Source of the DNA: Cyanobacteriota bacterium
Lineage (GTDB): Bacteria; Acidobacteriota; Vicinamibacteria; Vicinamibacterales; UBA2999
Direction of reading: 5' to 3'
Length of the DNA: 64,000 nt
NCBI GenBank assembly: GCA_019752015.1
Contig: JAIEMQ010000013.1
Location: 62,001-126,000, forward strand
This document shows positions 22,694 through 30,984 of the stretch, in pieces. The position numbers were made by a program, and so were the translations under genes. The first letter of the stretch is position 1. Each line of letters opens with the position of its first letter. The notes under the pieces were generated by a model, which was not told where the DNA came from, did not search any database, and saw nothing but the letters and a program-made list of their open reading frames with translations.

Positions 22694-22951
22694 ATGACGA
22701 TTCGCATAGGATTCCGCCGTCCCGCTCCCGCAGCCCGCAAAGTCTGCAGGCACTGTGAAAACCGCCGTTCGCTGTTCCGCCAGGAGGGCATCGCCAAGTG
22801 GGATCCCTACTACGCGCTCTGCTACAAGTGCTACCAGCGTTACTTCACCCACGCGCAGGGCGAACAGGCACCGCAGGTAGCAGCGGCTGCGAACGTGGAT
22901 CGCCGTCGTAGTACACGCGCTCTAGAAACAGACCTGATGCCGGCGCGGTAA
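22694..22951 (+). CDS. Small four-cysteine (CxxC...CxxC) putative zinc-binding protein
   Basis: MTIRIGFRRPAPAARKVCRHCENRRSLFRQEGIAKWDPYYALCYKCYQRYF...; divergent from the WYL gene; 3' end overlaps truA by 107 bp antisense. Confidence 0.6.
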   Translation: MTIRIGFRRPAPAARKVCRHCENRRSLFRQEGIAKWDPYYALCYKCYQRYFTHAQGEQAPQVAAAANVDRRRSTRALETDLMPAR

Positions 22952-23618
22952 GCCGCGCCGCATCAGCGGTCCAGATGTCGCCGGGGTCGAGCTGTCCTTT
23001 GCCGACCTCGACGAGCACTCCGACCATGCGCCGCACCATCTTCCAGATGAAGTGCGAGCCGCCGACGCGCACGAGGATCAAGTCGCCGTCCTCGCCAATG
23101 GTGATGTCCTCGATTAGCACGTCGGTTGATTTCTCGTCCGGATCATCATCGCTGAACGCCTGGAAATCGTGCATGCCGCTGAAGCGCGATGCCGCGTCGT
23201 TCATGCGATCGAGATCGAGCGCGTCTTTCACCCACCACACGAACGGCTTGGCGAACGCGCTGCGGCGCCGCGAAATCTGATAGAGGTAGCTCCGCGCGAT
23301 CGCGCTGTGCCGCGCGTGAAAGCGGTGCGGCACCGAATCAACCGCGAGCACGTGGATGTCGGCCGGCAGTTCGTCGTTGATGCCCCGGCGCAACGTTTCC
23401 GCGGGCACCGTCTTTCGCACATCGAGATGCGCGACCTGCCGCAGCGCGTGCACGCCGGCGTCGGTCCGGCCGGAGCCCATGAACTCGAACGATTTGTCCC
23501 TGATGGCTGCGCCGATCGCGGCTTCGAGCTCGCCCTGGACCGTGCGCGCGTTCTTCTGCTTCTGCCAGCCGCTGTATTTCGTTCCGGCGTATTCGATCGT
23601 CAGCTTGTAGCGCGGCAC
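22845..23618 (-). CDS. truA: tRNA pseudouridine(38-40) synthase TruA
   Basis: MPRYKLTIEYAGTKYSGWQKQKNARTVQGELE...MGSGRTDAGVHALRQVAHLDV. Confidence 0.96.
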   Translation of the reverse strand: MPRYKLTIEYAGTKYSGWQKQKNARTVQGELEAAIGAAIRDKSFEFMGSGRTDAGVHALRQVAHLDVRKTVPAETLRRGINDELPADIHVLAVDSVPHRFHARHSAIARSYLYQISRRRSAFAKPFVWWVKDALDLDRMNDAASRFSGMHDFQAFSDDDPDEKSTDVLIEDITIGEDGDLILVRVGGSHFIWKMVRRMVGVLVEVGKGQLDPGDIWTADAARLTAPASGLFLERVYYDGDPRSQPLLPAVPVRPARG

Positions 23619-23639
23619 TCACCGTATGATAGTCGCGCC

Positions 23640-24032
23640 ATGAGCCATAAACCTGTCCACGCCGCGAATCTGCCGAAACCCGTCGGACCGTACTCGCCCG
23701 GCATGGGATTCGAGCGATTGATCTTCGTCTCGGGCCAGGGTGCGACCGATCCCGCAACGGGGCAGCTCGCCGGCGCCGACGTGGAAACACAGACGGAGCA
23801 GTGCCTGAAAAACCTGCAAGCGATCCTCAAGGCCGGCGGATCCGATCTCAAGCACGTGCTGCGGTGCGGCGTGTTCCTGATCGACATGAAGGAATTCGCG
23901 AAGATGAACGGCGTCTACTCGCGCGTGTTCGGCGATCATCGCCCGGCGCGCACCACCATCCAGGCCGCCGGTCTTCCCGGGGACGGATTGAGGGTCGAAA
24001 TCGACTGCATCGCCTACGTCCCTGCTAAGTAG
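23640..24032 (+). CDS. RidA family protein
   Basis: LPKPVGPYSPGMGFERLIFVSGQGATDPATGQLAGADVETQTEQCLKNLQAILKAGGSDLKHVLRCGVFL. Confidence 0.93.
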   Translation: MSHKPVHAANLPKPVGPYSPGMGFERLIFVSGQGATDPATGQLAGADVETQTEQCLKNLQAILKAGGSDLKHVLRCGVFLIDMKEFAKMNGVYSRVFGDHRPARTTIQAAGLPGDGLRVEIDCIAYVPAK

Positions 24033-24136
24033 GGGTCAGACCCTGAAATCACGCAAATTGCTCGATTAGGGACAGATCTAGCGAAGCGAGGTCTGTCCCC
24101 CACTTAGCAAAATGCTGAATTTCAGGGTCTGACCCC
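24024..24136. repeat. REP-like multi-arm palindromic element (GGGGTCAGACCC / GGGACAGA family)
   Basis: ggggtcagaccctgaaat (24032-24049) is the exact reverse complement of atttcagggtctgacccc (24119-24136); nested gggacaga/tctgtccc (24069-24076/24092-24099) and gctaagt/acttagc (24024-24030/24102-24108). Confidence 0.85.
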
Positions 24137-24163
24137 CAACAAGCAGCGCGGTACAATTGGCGC

Positions 24164-26263
24164 ATGGGTCAGCTTGTGCGCAAAGCCGTCGTCGTTGTTG
24201 CGTTGCTCGCGGCGTTGCCGCTCGTCGGCCATGCGAACGAGGGGTTCTGGCCGTTCAATCGCATTCCGAAAGCCGCGATCAAGCAGTCGCTTGGCGTCGA
24301 TCTCTCCGATCAGTGGATCGAGCGCGTCCAGCAGGCGTCGGTACGTTTCCCGAGCGGATCGGGATCGTTCGTCTCGCCCGACGGACTGGTGCTGACCAAT
24401 CATCACGTCTCGCTCGATTTGCTGCACAAGTTGAGCACGCCCGAGCGCGACTACGCGAGCAAGGGATTTGTCGCCGCCGATCGCAGCCAGGAGATGAAGG
24501 CCGCCGACCTCGAGCTGATGTCGCTGCAGAAGATCGAAGACGTCACCGCGAAGGTCAACGAAGCGGTAACGGCGAACATGTCGTCGGCGGAAACGCTCGC
24601 GGCGCGCCGGGCCGCGATCGCGGCGATCGAAAAGGAGTCGCAGGACAAGACCGGCCTGGAAGCCGAGGTCGTGACGCTCTACCAGGGCGGGCAGTATCAC
24701 CTCTATCTCTACAAGAAGTTCACCGACGTCCGCCTCGTCTTCGCGCCGGAGTTCGACGCCGCGTTCTACGGCGGCGATCCGGACAACTTCACTTTCCCGC
24801 GTTATTGCCTCGACATGACGATCTGGCGCGTCTACGAGAACGGCAAGCCGTTCCAGACGAAGAACTATCTGCCGTGGTCGACGACCGGCGTCAAGGAAGG
24901 CGAGGCGGTGTTCACGTCAGGACATCCCGGCGCGACGCAGCGGCTGAACACCGTTGCGCACCTCGAGTTCCTCCGCGACCAGGCGCTGCCGCTGTCGATC
25001 AACGCGTTCACCGAAATCCGCAACTCCCTCGATGCCTACATGAAGCTCGGGCCGGAGCAGGCGCGCCAGGCGAACGACGACTTCTTCGGCATCGAGAACT
25101 CGCTCAAGTCGTGGAAGGGCCAGATCGGCGGCCTTAAGGATGCGGCGACGATGAACAAGAAGCGGGCGGATGAAAAGGCGTTGCGGGATCGCGTCAATGC
25201 GAACGCCGATCTCAAGGCGAAGTACGGCGATGCCTGGGACCGGGTCGCGGCCGCGCGCGCGGCGCTGCCGCCCTACAACCTCGAGCGCGTGTTCTTCGAG
25301 AGCGGCCTCGGGCCCTACACGCAATACTTCACGCTGGCCCGCACGCTCGTGCGCTGGGCCGACGAAAGCGCCAAGCCGAACGGACAGCGTCTGCCCGAAT
25401 ACGCCGATGCCCGGAAGGCGGCGATCGAGCGGCAGATCGGATCAACCGCGCCGACCCATCCCGGAGTGCAGCAGGCCGAGCTCGAGGCCGGCTTCACCGT
25501 GATGCAGCAAATGCTCGGCGCCGACCACGCGCTCGTGAAGCAGATCCTCGCCGGCAAGACGCCGAAGGCGCGGGCCGCCGAGCTCGTCGCCGGGACGAAG
25601 ATGGGCGATCCGGCCGTGCGAAAGGCGTTGTTCGCGGGCGGCAAGGCGGCAATCGCGGCATCGAAAGATCCGTTCATCGAGCTGGCCCGCCTCGTCGATC
25701 CGCGCGCACGCGAGCTGCGAACCAAGTACGACAACGAGGTGCTCGGCGTCGAGCGCGATGCCTACGCGAAGATCGCCCAGTCGGCGTTTGCCACGCAGGG
25801 CAACGCCGCGTATCCGGATGGCACCTTCACGCTGCGGCTGTCGTACGGCCAGGTCAAGGGCTACATGGAGAACGGCAAGAACGTGACGCCGTTCACCGAA
25901 CTCCGCGGGCTGTATGTTCGCGGCGACGAGCACAAGCAGAAGCCGCCCTACAAGATCGCCGACTCGTGGATGAAAGCGCGCGCGGCCGTCAATCCGACGA
26001 CGCCATTCGACTTCGTCAGCACCAACGACATCGTCGGCGGCAACAGCGGCTCGCCGGTGATCAACGTGAAAGGCGAGCTGGTCGGATTGATTTTCGACGG
26101 CAACATCCAGTCGCTGCCGGGATACTTCATCTACGACCAGGCCGTGAACCGCGCGGTGTCCGTGGATGCGCGCGGCATGCTCGAAGCGCTGCGTGTCGTC
26201 TACAAGGCAAACTGGATCGCCGACGAGCTCACTGGCGCAAATTCAACATCGGTGTTGCGTTAG
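24164..26263 (+). CDS. S46 family serine peptidase (dipeptidyl-peptidase 7/11-like)
   Basis: SGSFVSPDGLVLTNHHVSLDLLHKLST; NDIVGGNSGSPVINVKGELVGLIFDGNIQSLPGYFIYD. Confidence 0.93.
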   Translation: MGQLVRKAVVVVALLAALPLVGHANEGFWPFNRIPKAAIKQSLGVDLSDQWIERVQQASVRFPSGSGSFVSPDGLVLTNHHVSLDLLHKLSTPERDYASKGFVAADRSQEMKAADLELMSLQKIEDVTAKVNEAVTANMSSAETLAARRAAIAAIEKESQDKTGLEAEVVTLYQGGQYHLYLYKKFTDVRLVFAPEFDAAFYGGDPDNFTFPRYCLDMTIWRVYENGKPFQTKNYLPWSTTGVKEGEAVFTSGHPGATQRLNTVAHLEFLRDQALPLSINAFTEIRNSLDAYMKLGPEQARQANDDFFGIENSLKSWKGQIGGLKDAATMNKKRADEKALRDRVNANADLKAKYGDAWDRVAAARAALPPYNLERVFFESGLGPYTQYFTLARTLVRWADESAKPNGQRLPEYADARKAAIERQIGSTAPTHPGVQQAELEAGFTVMQQMLGADHALVKQILAGKTPKARAAELVAGTKMGDPAVRKALFAGGKAAIAASKDPFIELARLVDPRARELRTKYDNEVLGVERDAYAKIAQSAFATQGNAAYPDGTFTLRLSYGQVKGYMENGKNVTPFTELRGLYVRGDEHKQKPPYKIADSWMKARAAVNPTTPFDFVSTNDIVGGNSGSPVINVKGELVGLIFDGNIQSLPGYFIYDQAVNRAVSVDARGMLEALRVVYKANWIADELTGANSTSVLR

Positions 26264-27068
26264 CGCCGTAGATGAACGTGCAGTTGCCCTTGGCGCATAC
26301 GTCGCGCTGCATCTGGATCGCCTGCAGCGCCACGTACTGTTCGGTATTCAAACCCATCTTCTGGTTGTAGGCCTGATCGGCGGCGGCCCGGCTTTCTTCC
26401 GCGAGCTTGCGCTGATCCTCCGCCAGCTTTTTCTGCTTCTCGGTGTTGATGCGCTGCTCCTGCGCGGCGGTCTCGACGCGCTGATGCAGGATCGCATCGG
26501 GCGGGTTGGCGCGGCCGAGTGACACGTCGAGGACGCGCACCGGCACGCCGGTTTCCTTGATGATCGCCAGCAGATGATCCGTGACGACGCGATCGACCTG
26601 CTCGGCGGCGGTCGCCTGGATGGCCATCTCGTTCATGCCGTGCGCCTTGACGGCGTCGCGAACGGCGGTGCGAAACGGTTGATCGAGGTTGCGGGTCCAG
26701 AAGCCCGGTGTGCCGGTGGCGCCGCCCATGTCCGCGCCGAAATCGCGCACCAGCTTCACGCTGTCGGTGACTTGCAGCGTCAGCACCGCGTGAAAGTCGA
26801 TCGGCACGCCGTCGGACGTCATCAGGTCGGTGAATTCCACATCCACGCGCCGCGGCTGCATGTTGACGTCAATGCCTTCGGTGGTGAACGCCACGTACTT
26901 CAACCCGGTCTTCACCGGCGTCTCGTCCACACCGCCGCTGCCGAAGATGAGCGGCTTGCGCACGAGAACGGCCTCGTGGCCTGCGTCGGGTTGCACCGTC
27001 GAACACGCCGACAACGCCGCCACTGACACGATCACCGCCGCGACTGCGATCTTCGCCACCTTCTTCAT
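26229..27068 (-). CDS. SPFH/Band-7 domain lipoprotein
   Basis: Signal with lipobox (VAALSACSTVQPD); prohibitin-like central region and AAQEQRINTEKQKKLAEDQRKLAEESRAAADQAYN helix. Confidence 0.8.
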   Translation of the reverse strand: MKKVAKIAVAAVIVSVAALSACSTVQPDAGHEAVLVRKPLIFGSGGVDETPVKTGLKYVAFTTEGIDVNMQPRRVDVEFTDLMTSDGVPIDFHAVLTLQVTDSVKLVRDFGADMGGATGTPGFWTRNLDQPFRTAVRDAVKAHGMNEMAIQATAAEQVDRVVTDHLLAIIKETGVPVRVLDVSLGRANPPDAILHQRVETAAQEQRINTEKQKKLAEDQRKLAEESRAAADQAYNQKMGLNTEQYVALQAIQMQRDVCAKGNCTFIYGANATPMLNLRQ

Positions 27069-27080
27069 GCCTTTCTCCTG

Positions 27081-28001
27081 TTACTTGCGATTCTGCTGCA
27101 CGACGTTCATCGCGGTCGTGATCATCGCCGCGACGTCCGCCACGTTCGACGGCAGGATGATCGTGTCGGCGTTGTTGATCACCTTGCCAAACTCGTTGAT
27201 GTACTGCTCGGCGACGCGCAGCTGGATTGCCTCTGCTCCGCCGGGCGCGCGTGTCGCTTCGGCCACGCGCTTGATGCCTTCCGCGGTCGCGGTCGCCACC
27301 GCGAGAATGGCCGCGGCCTGGCCCTCGGCCTCGTTGATCTGCTGCTGGCGCCGCGCTTCCGAGTTCTTGATGGTCTGCTGCTTGTCGCCTTCGGCGGTGT
27401 TGATCGCCGCGTCGCGGACGCCTTCCGACGTCAAAATGACGGCGCGCTTTTCGCGCTCGGCGCGCATCTGTTTTTCCATCGCGGCGAGCACGTCGGCCGG
27501 CGGCGTGATGTTCTTGATCTCGTAGCGCAGCACTTTCACGCCCCACGGCTCGGTCGCCTTGTCGAGCTCGGCAACCACGGCGGTGTTGATGTTGGTCCGC
27601 TCTTCGAACGTCCGATCGAGATCGATCTTGCCGACCTCGCTGCGCAGCGTCGTCTGCGCGAGCTGCGAGATCGCGAAGATGTAGTCGGAGATGCCGTACG
27701 ACGTGCGTTCAGGATTCAGCACCTTCAGGTAGAGCACGCCGTCGACCTGCACCTGCACGTTGTCGCGCGTGATGCAGATCTGCGCCGGGATGTCGAGGGC
27801 CGCTTCCTTCAGCGAGTGCTTGTAGCGGATCACGTCGACGAACGGCACCAGGATGTGAAACCCCGCGTCGAGCGTGCCGGCGTAGCGGCCGAGCCGCTCG
27901 ACCACGAACGCGCTCTGCTGCGGCACGACGATCGCCGTCTTGTACAGGACGATGATCACAACGAACGCAAGCAAACCGAAAAAGATCAGTCCGCCTTCCA
28001 T
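27081..28001 (-). CDS. SPFH domain / Band 7 (stomatin-like, QmcA-type) protein
   Basis: N-terminal TM then VVPQQSAFVVERLGRYAGTLDAGFHILVPFVDVIRYKHSLKEAALDIPAQICITRDNVQVQVDGVLYLKV. Confidence 0.94.
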   Translation of the reverse strand: MEGGLIFFGLLAFVVIIVLYKTAIVVPQQSAFVVERLGRYAGTLDAGFHILVPFVDVIRYKHSLKEAALDIPAQICITRDNVQVQVDGVLYLKVLNPERTSYGISDYIFAISQLAQTTLRSEVGKIDLDRTFEERTNINTAVVAELDKATEPWGVKVLRYEIKNITPPADVLAAMEKQMRAEREKRAVILTSEGVRDAAINTAEGDKQQTIKNSEARRQQQINEAEGQAAAILAVATATAEGIKRVAEATRAPGGAEAIQLRVAEQYINEFGKVINNADTIILPSNVADVAAMITTAMNVVQQNRK

Positions 28002-28020
28002 GACGCTCCTTTGCCCGTGT

Positions 28021-28455
28021 CTATTCGGGAATAACGGCCAGGGTCAGTCCGTCCACGCCCGTGACGCGGGCACGCTGGCCGGGATCGAGAGTGACGTTGC
28101 TGGTGTTGCGCGCGCTCCACGACGACCCGCGCACCTCGACGCGTCCGACGACGCCCGGCGACAACCGCTCCTGCGGTATCGCGAGGTCGCCGATCAGCGA
28201 ATCGACGGTGGCAGCCGACGGTGTTTGCAGTCTGGACTGCAGGCGTCCGCGCAGGATCGCGAGTGAACCGACGGACAGCACGCTGAACAGCAGGAACTGG
28301 AGCGCCGGCGACGTGACGACGCCGAGCAGGCCGAGGACGCCAACGACGAGCGCCGCGATGCCGAAGAAGATGATGACGAAGCCTCCTGGCGTGGCGAGTT
28401 CAGCCACGACCAGCACGAGACCGGCAGCGAGCCACATCCACCATTCCATATGCAC
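28021..28455 (-). CDS. NfeD family protein
   Basis: TMs plus C-terminal OB-like domain (IGDLAIPQERLSPGVVGRVEVRGSSWSARN...PGQRARVTGVDGLTLAV); beside SPFH gene. Confidence 0.88.
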   Translation of the reverse strand: MHMEWWMWLAAGLVLVVAELATPGGFVIIFFGIAALVVGVLGLLGVVTSPALQFLLFSVLSVGSLAILRGRLQSRLQTPSAATVDSLIGDLAIPQERLSPGVVGRVEVRGSSWSARNTSNVTLDPGQRARVTGVDGLTLAVIPE

Positions 28456-28518
28456 GGGATTATATGAGGATACGGTCCCGGTGGCGCGGCGGTTCGGTGA
28501 GATAAAATCGAAGGATTC

Positions 28519-29259
28519 ATGCCGTTAATTCTGGTTACCAATGACGATGGTGTTACGTCCGAAGGCATTCACGCGCTCGCCGATGCCATGCGGCCGCTTG
28601 GCGACGTGCTCGTCGTCGCGCCGCTACAGGAAGCGAGCGCCATCGGCCACGCGTTGACGCTGCGCCGGCCGCTCCGCATCGAAACCATACGCGACGGTGT
28701 CTTCGGCGTCGACGGCACGCCGACCGATTGCGTCAACCTCGCGTGCGCGATTCTCCTCAAGGGCAACCTGCCTGATCTCGTCGTCTCCGGCATCAACAAA
28801 GGCTGGAACCTCGGTGACGACATCACGTATTCGGGAACCGTCTCGGGCGCGCTCGAAGGCGCGTTGCTCGGCGCTCCTGGCATTGCGGTGTCGGTGAAGC
28901 GGACGCCGACGTATGACTTCGGTCCGTCAGCGGACGCAGCGGCGAAAGTGGCAAAGGCGGTCCTCGCGCACGGCCTGGCGCCGCGCAACTTCATCAACAT
29001 CAACGTGCCCGCCGGCACGCCAAAGGGCATGCGCGTCACGACACAGGCGAAGCGCAATCACGTGACGAAGATCGACGCGCGGACCGACCCGCGCGGCGGC
29101 GCGTACTACTGGATCGAAGAAGCGCTCGACGAATATCACCCTGACAGCGGACGGACGGATCACGAGGCCGTGAAGGAAGGGTTTGTGTCGGTCACACCGC
29201 TGCAGCCCGACATGACCTCGTATGAAGCGCTAGAACAACTGGTCGCGCGCATCAAGTAG
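28519..29259 (+). CDS. surE: 5'/3'-nucleotidase SurE
   Basis: MPLILVTNDDGVTSEGIHALADAMRPLGDVLVVAP...VSGINKGWNLGDDITYSGTVSGALEG. Confidence 0.96.
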   Translation: MPLILVTNDDGVTSEGIHALADAMRPLGDVLVVAPLQEASAIGHALTLRRPLRIETIRDGVFGVDGTPTDCVNLACAILLKGNLPDLVVSGINKGWNLGDDITYSGTVSGALEGALLGAPGIAVSVKRTPTYDFGPSADAAAKVAKAVLAHGLAPRNFININVPAGTPKGMRVTTQAKRNHVTKIDARTDPRGGAYYWIEEALDEYHPDSGRTDHEAVKEGFVSVTPLQPDMTSYEALEQLVARIK

Positions 29260-29400
29260 CATCGCGGTCGCGGCCGACGGCGGAAGGCCTCATGTCTCGC
29301 CAGGACTGCCGCTGTTCCTCTATCTGCGCGAATCGGCACCGAGGCACTCAGGCACTTTAGGCACCCTGGCACCAGGATTTAAGGTAGACTGAGTGTTCCT

Positions 29401-29477
29401 CGGGGCGTGGCTCAGCTTGGTAGAGCGCTCGGTTCGGGACCGAGAGGCCGCTGGTTCGAATCCAGTCGCCCCGACCA
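29401..29477 (+). tRNA. tRNA-Pro (anticodon CGG), CCA encoded
   Basis: Cloverleaf: acceptor CGGGGCG/CGCCCCG, anticodon arm CTCGG-TTCGGGA-CCGAG, T-arm CTGGTTCGAATCCAG, 3' ACCA. Confidence 0.95.
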
Positions 29478-29534
29478 CTTTAGCCAAGAAAACAGCGGGG
29501 CACCCTGAGCGAAGTCGAAGGGTCGCCCCGACCA
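29466..29534 (+). repeat. Duplicated tRNA-Pro 3' end (tcgccccgacca) flanking a short REP-like hairpin
   Basis: tcgccccgacca at 29466-29477 and 29523-29534; intervening caccctgagcgaagtcgaaggg at 29501-29522. Confidence 0.8.
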
Positions 29535-29562
29535 ACTTTCAAGTTCGTAACTCCGCAAGATC

Positions 29563-29592
29563 AGCCCGTTTGACGCCAGTCAGCGGGCTTTT
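29563..29592 (+). terminator. Probable intrinsic terminator after tRNA-Pro
   Basis: agcccg (29563-29568) pairs with cgggct (29584-29589), followed by a short T-run. Confidence 0.5.
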
Positions 29593-29609
29593 CGTGTCTC
29601 TGGGGCCGG

Positions 29610-29879
29610 GTGAGAGTTTCCGTCAGCGCGGCCGTCTATCCAGTTGTGACGACAAGAGGCGGCGACGTAGTGGTTCTCATGATGCCGGACGCACCCGTGG
29701 TCTACGTGGCCCGGGTCATCGAGGACGGCGAAGGGCTCGACACCATTACCGAACGCCTGATCATTTCCTTGCGGCCGCACGCCTTCAATGAAGCGCGCAA
29801 CATGGCCCGCGTCACCGGCGGCCGCGTCCTGCAGTGGATGAGCGGCGCGAACGAGCCGAGGCCCTGGCCCGAAGCCTGA
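29610..29879 (+). CDS. Small hypothetical protein
   Basis: 89 aa ORF MRVSVSAAVYPVVTTRGGDVVVLMMPDAPVVYVARVIEDGEG...; gap between tRNA and next gene; no family recognised. Confidence 0.45.
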   Translation: MRVSVSAAVYPVVTTRGGDVVVLMMPDAPVVYVARVIEDGEGLDTITERLIISLRPHAFNEARNMARVTGGRVLQWMSGANEPRPWPEA

Positions 29880-29917
29880 CACTGCGGGTATGATCGCGGG
29901 CGCGCCGCGAGTTGTAG

Positions 29918-30535
29918 ATGCGCGCGATCCCAATTCTTCTGATCGTCACGGCGACTGCTGCGTGTGGTGAGCCACCGCGGCAACCTCGCGGGCAAAGTAC
30001 GCCGCCCGCCACTCCTGCACCTGTCGCCGAGCCATCGCCCGCCGCATCGCGCGCCGATGCCCTCGTAGAAGATCTCAAGCGACGAGAGGAAGCGCAGGCC
30101 AAGGTGGATCGAGAGACTCCGCCGCCGCCCGCTCCATCGGTTCCTGTGTTGTCGGATCCGCGTCCAACTGCGCCACCTGCGAGTGCGCCGGTCGCGGCGC
30201 CACCGCCGGCGGTTGCTCCTGCAGCGCCAGCATCCAGTCCGTCCCCTCCGGCGGCCCAGGGCGAAGCGTGGTGGAAGGAGCAGCGACGATCGCTGCAACA
30301 GGTGCTCGATGCCGCGTTGGCGCAGCTGGCCGAGGCTGAAAAGAACAACGTGAAATACGGTTACAACGACGCGCAGGCGATCTACAAGAAGCAGGTCGCC
30401 GCGGTCGCAGCCGCCCGCGAGGCGATCGATAAGCTCCACGACGATGCGCGGCGCGCCGGCGTGCCGCCAAGCTGGCTCCGCTCGGCGATCGATCCGAACA
30501 TTCCGCGCGATCTTGTGAATCCAGCTCGGCCTTAG
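29918..30535 (+). CDS. Proline-rich putative lipoprotein, hypothetical
   Basis: Signal with lipobox-like TAACGEPP; Pro/Ala-rich middle; C-terminal helical domain. Confidence 0.65.
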   Translation: MRAIPILLIVTATAACGEPPRQPRGQSTPPATPAPVAEPSPAASRADALVEDLKRREEAQAKVDRETPPPPAPSVPVLSDPRPTAPPASAPVAAPPPAVAPAAPASSPSPPAAQGEAWWKEQRRSLQQVLDAALAQLAEAEKNNVKYGYNDAQAIYKKQVAAVAAAREAIDKLHDDARRAGVPPSWLRSAIDPNIPRDLVNPARP

Positions 30536-30573
30536 TTCCTGGTGAATATGGAGTGCCGCGAAAGCCGTCCCGA

Positions 30574-30579
30574 TATAAT
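30574..30579 (+). promoter_or_regulatory. Candidate -10 element for the chemosensory cluster
   Basis: Exact TATAAT 21 nt upstream of the first cheY ATG; no clear -35 match. Confidence 0.35.
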
Positions 30580-30600
30580 CGGATGCTTGCGCGGCGCTTC

Positions 30601-30984
30601 ATGTCACACATCCTGATCGTCGACGACTCCCAGACAATTCGCCGGATGGTGAAAGCCTCGCTCGCCCCGCTCGGGGTCGAGTTCATCGAGGCGTCGTCGG
30701 GTCTCGAGGCGATTGAACGTCTCGCGGTCGGATCGATCCAGCTGATGGTCCTCGATCTCAACATGCCGGACATGCACGGCCTCGAAGTGCTCGGCTTCGT
30801 CCGCGCCAACCAGAAATTCCAGCAGCTGCCGATCCTGGTGCTGACGACGCGCGATGATGCGGCCAGCCGCACCGCGGCCATGCAGGCGGGCGCCACCGCC
30901 TATCTCACCAAGCCCTTCACGCCGCAGACGCTGCTCGGCGAGGCGCGCGGCCTGCTCGAGCGCACCGTCGAGGGCACGCGGTGA
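30601..30984 (+). CDS. CheY-like response regulator
   Basis: HILIVDDSQTIRRMVKASLAPLGVEFIEASSGLEA...LMVLDLNMPDMHGLEVLGFVR...TAYLTKPFTPQTL. Confidence 0.93.
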   Translation: MSHILIVDDSQTIRRMVKASLAPLGVEFIEASSGLEAIERLAVGSIQLMVLDLNMPDMHGLEVLGFVRANQKFQQLPILVLTTRDDAASRTAAMQAGATAYLTKPFTPQTLLGEARGLLERTVEGTR

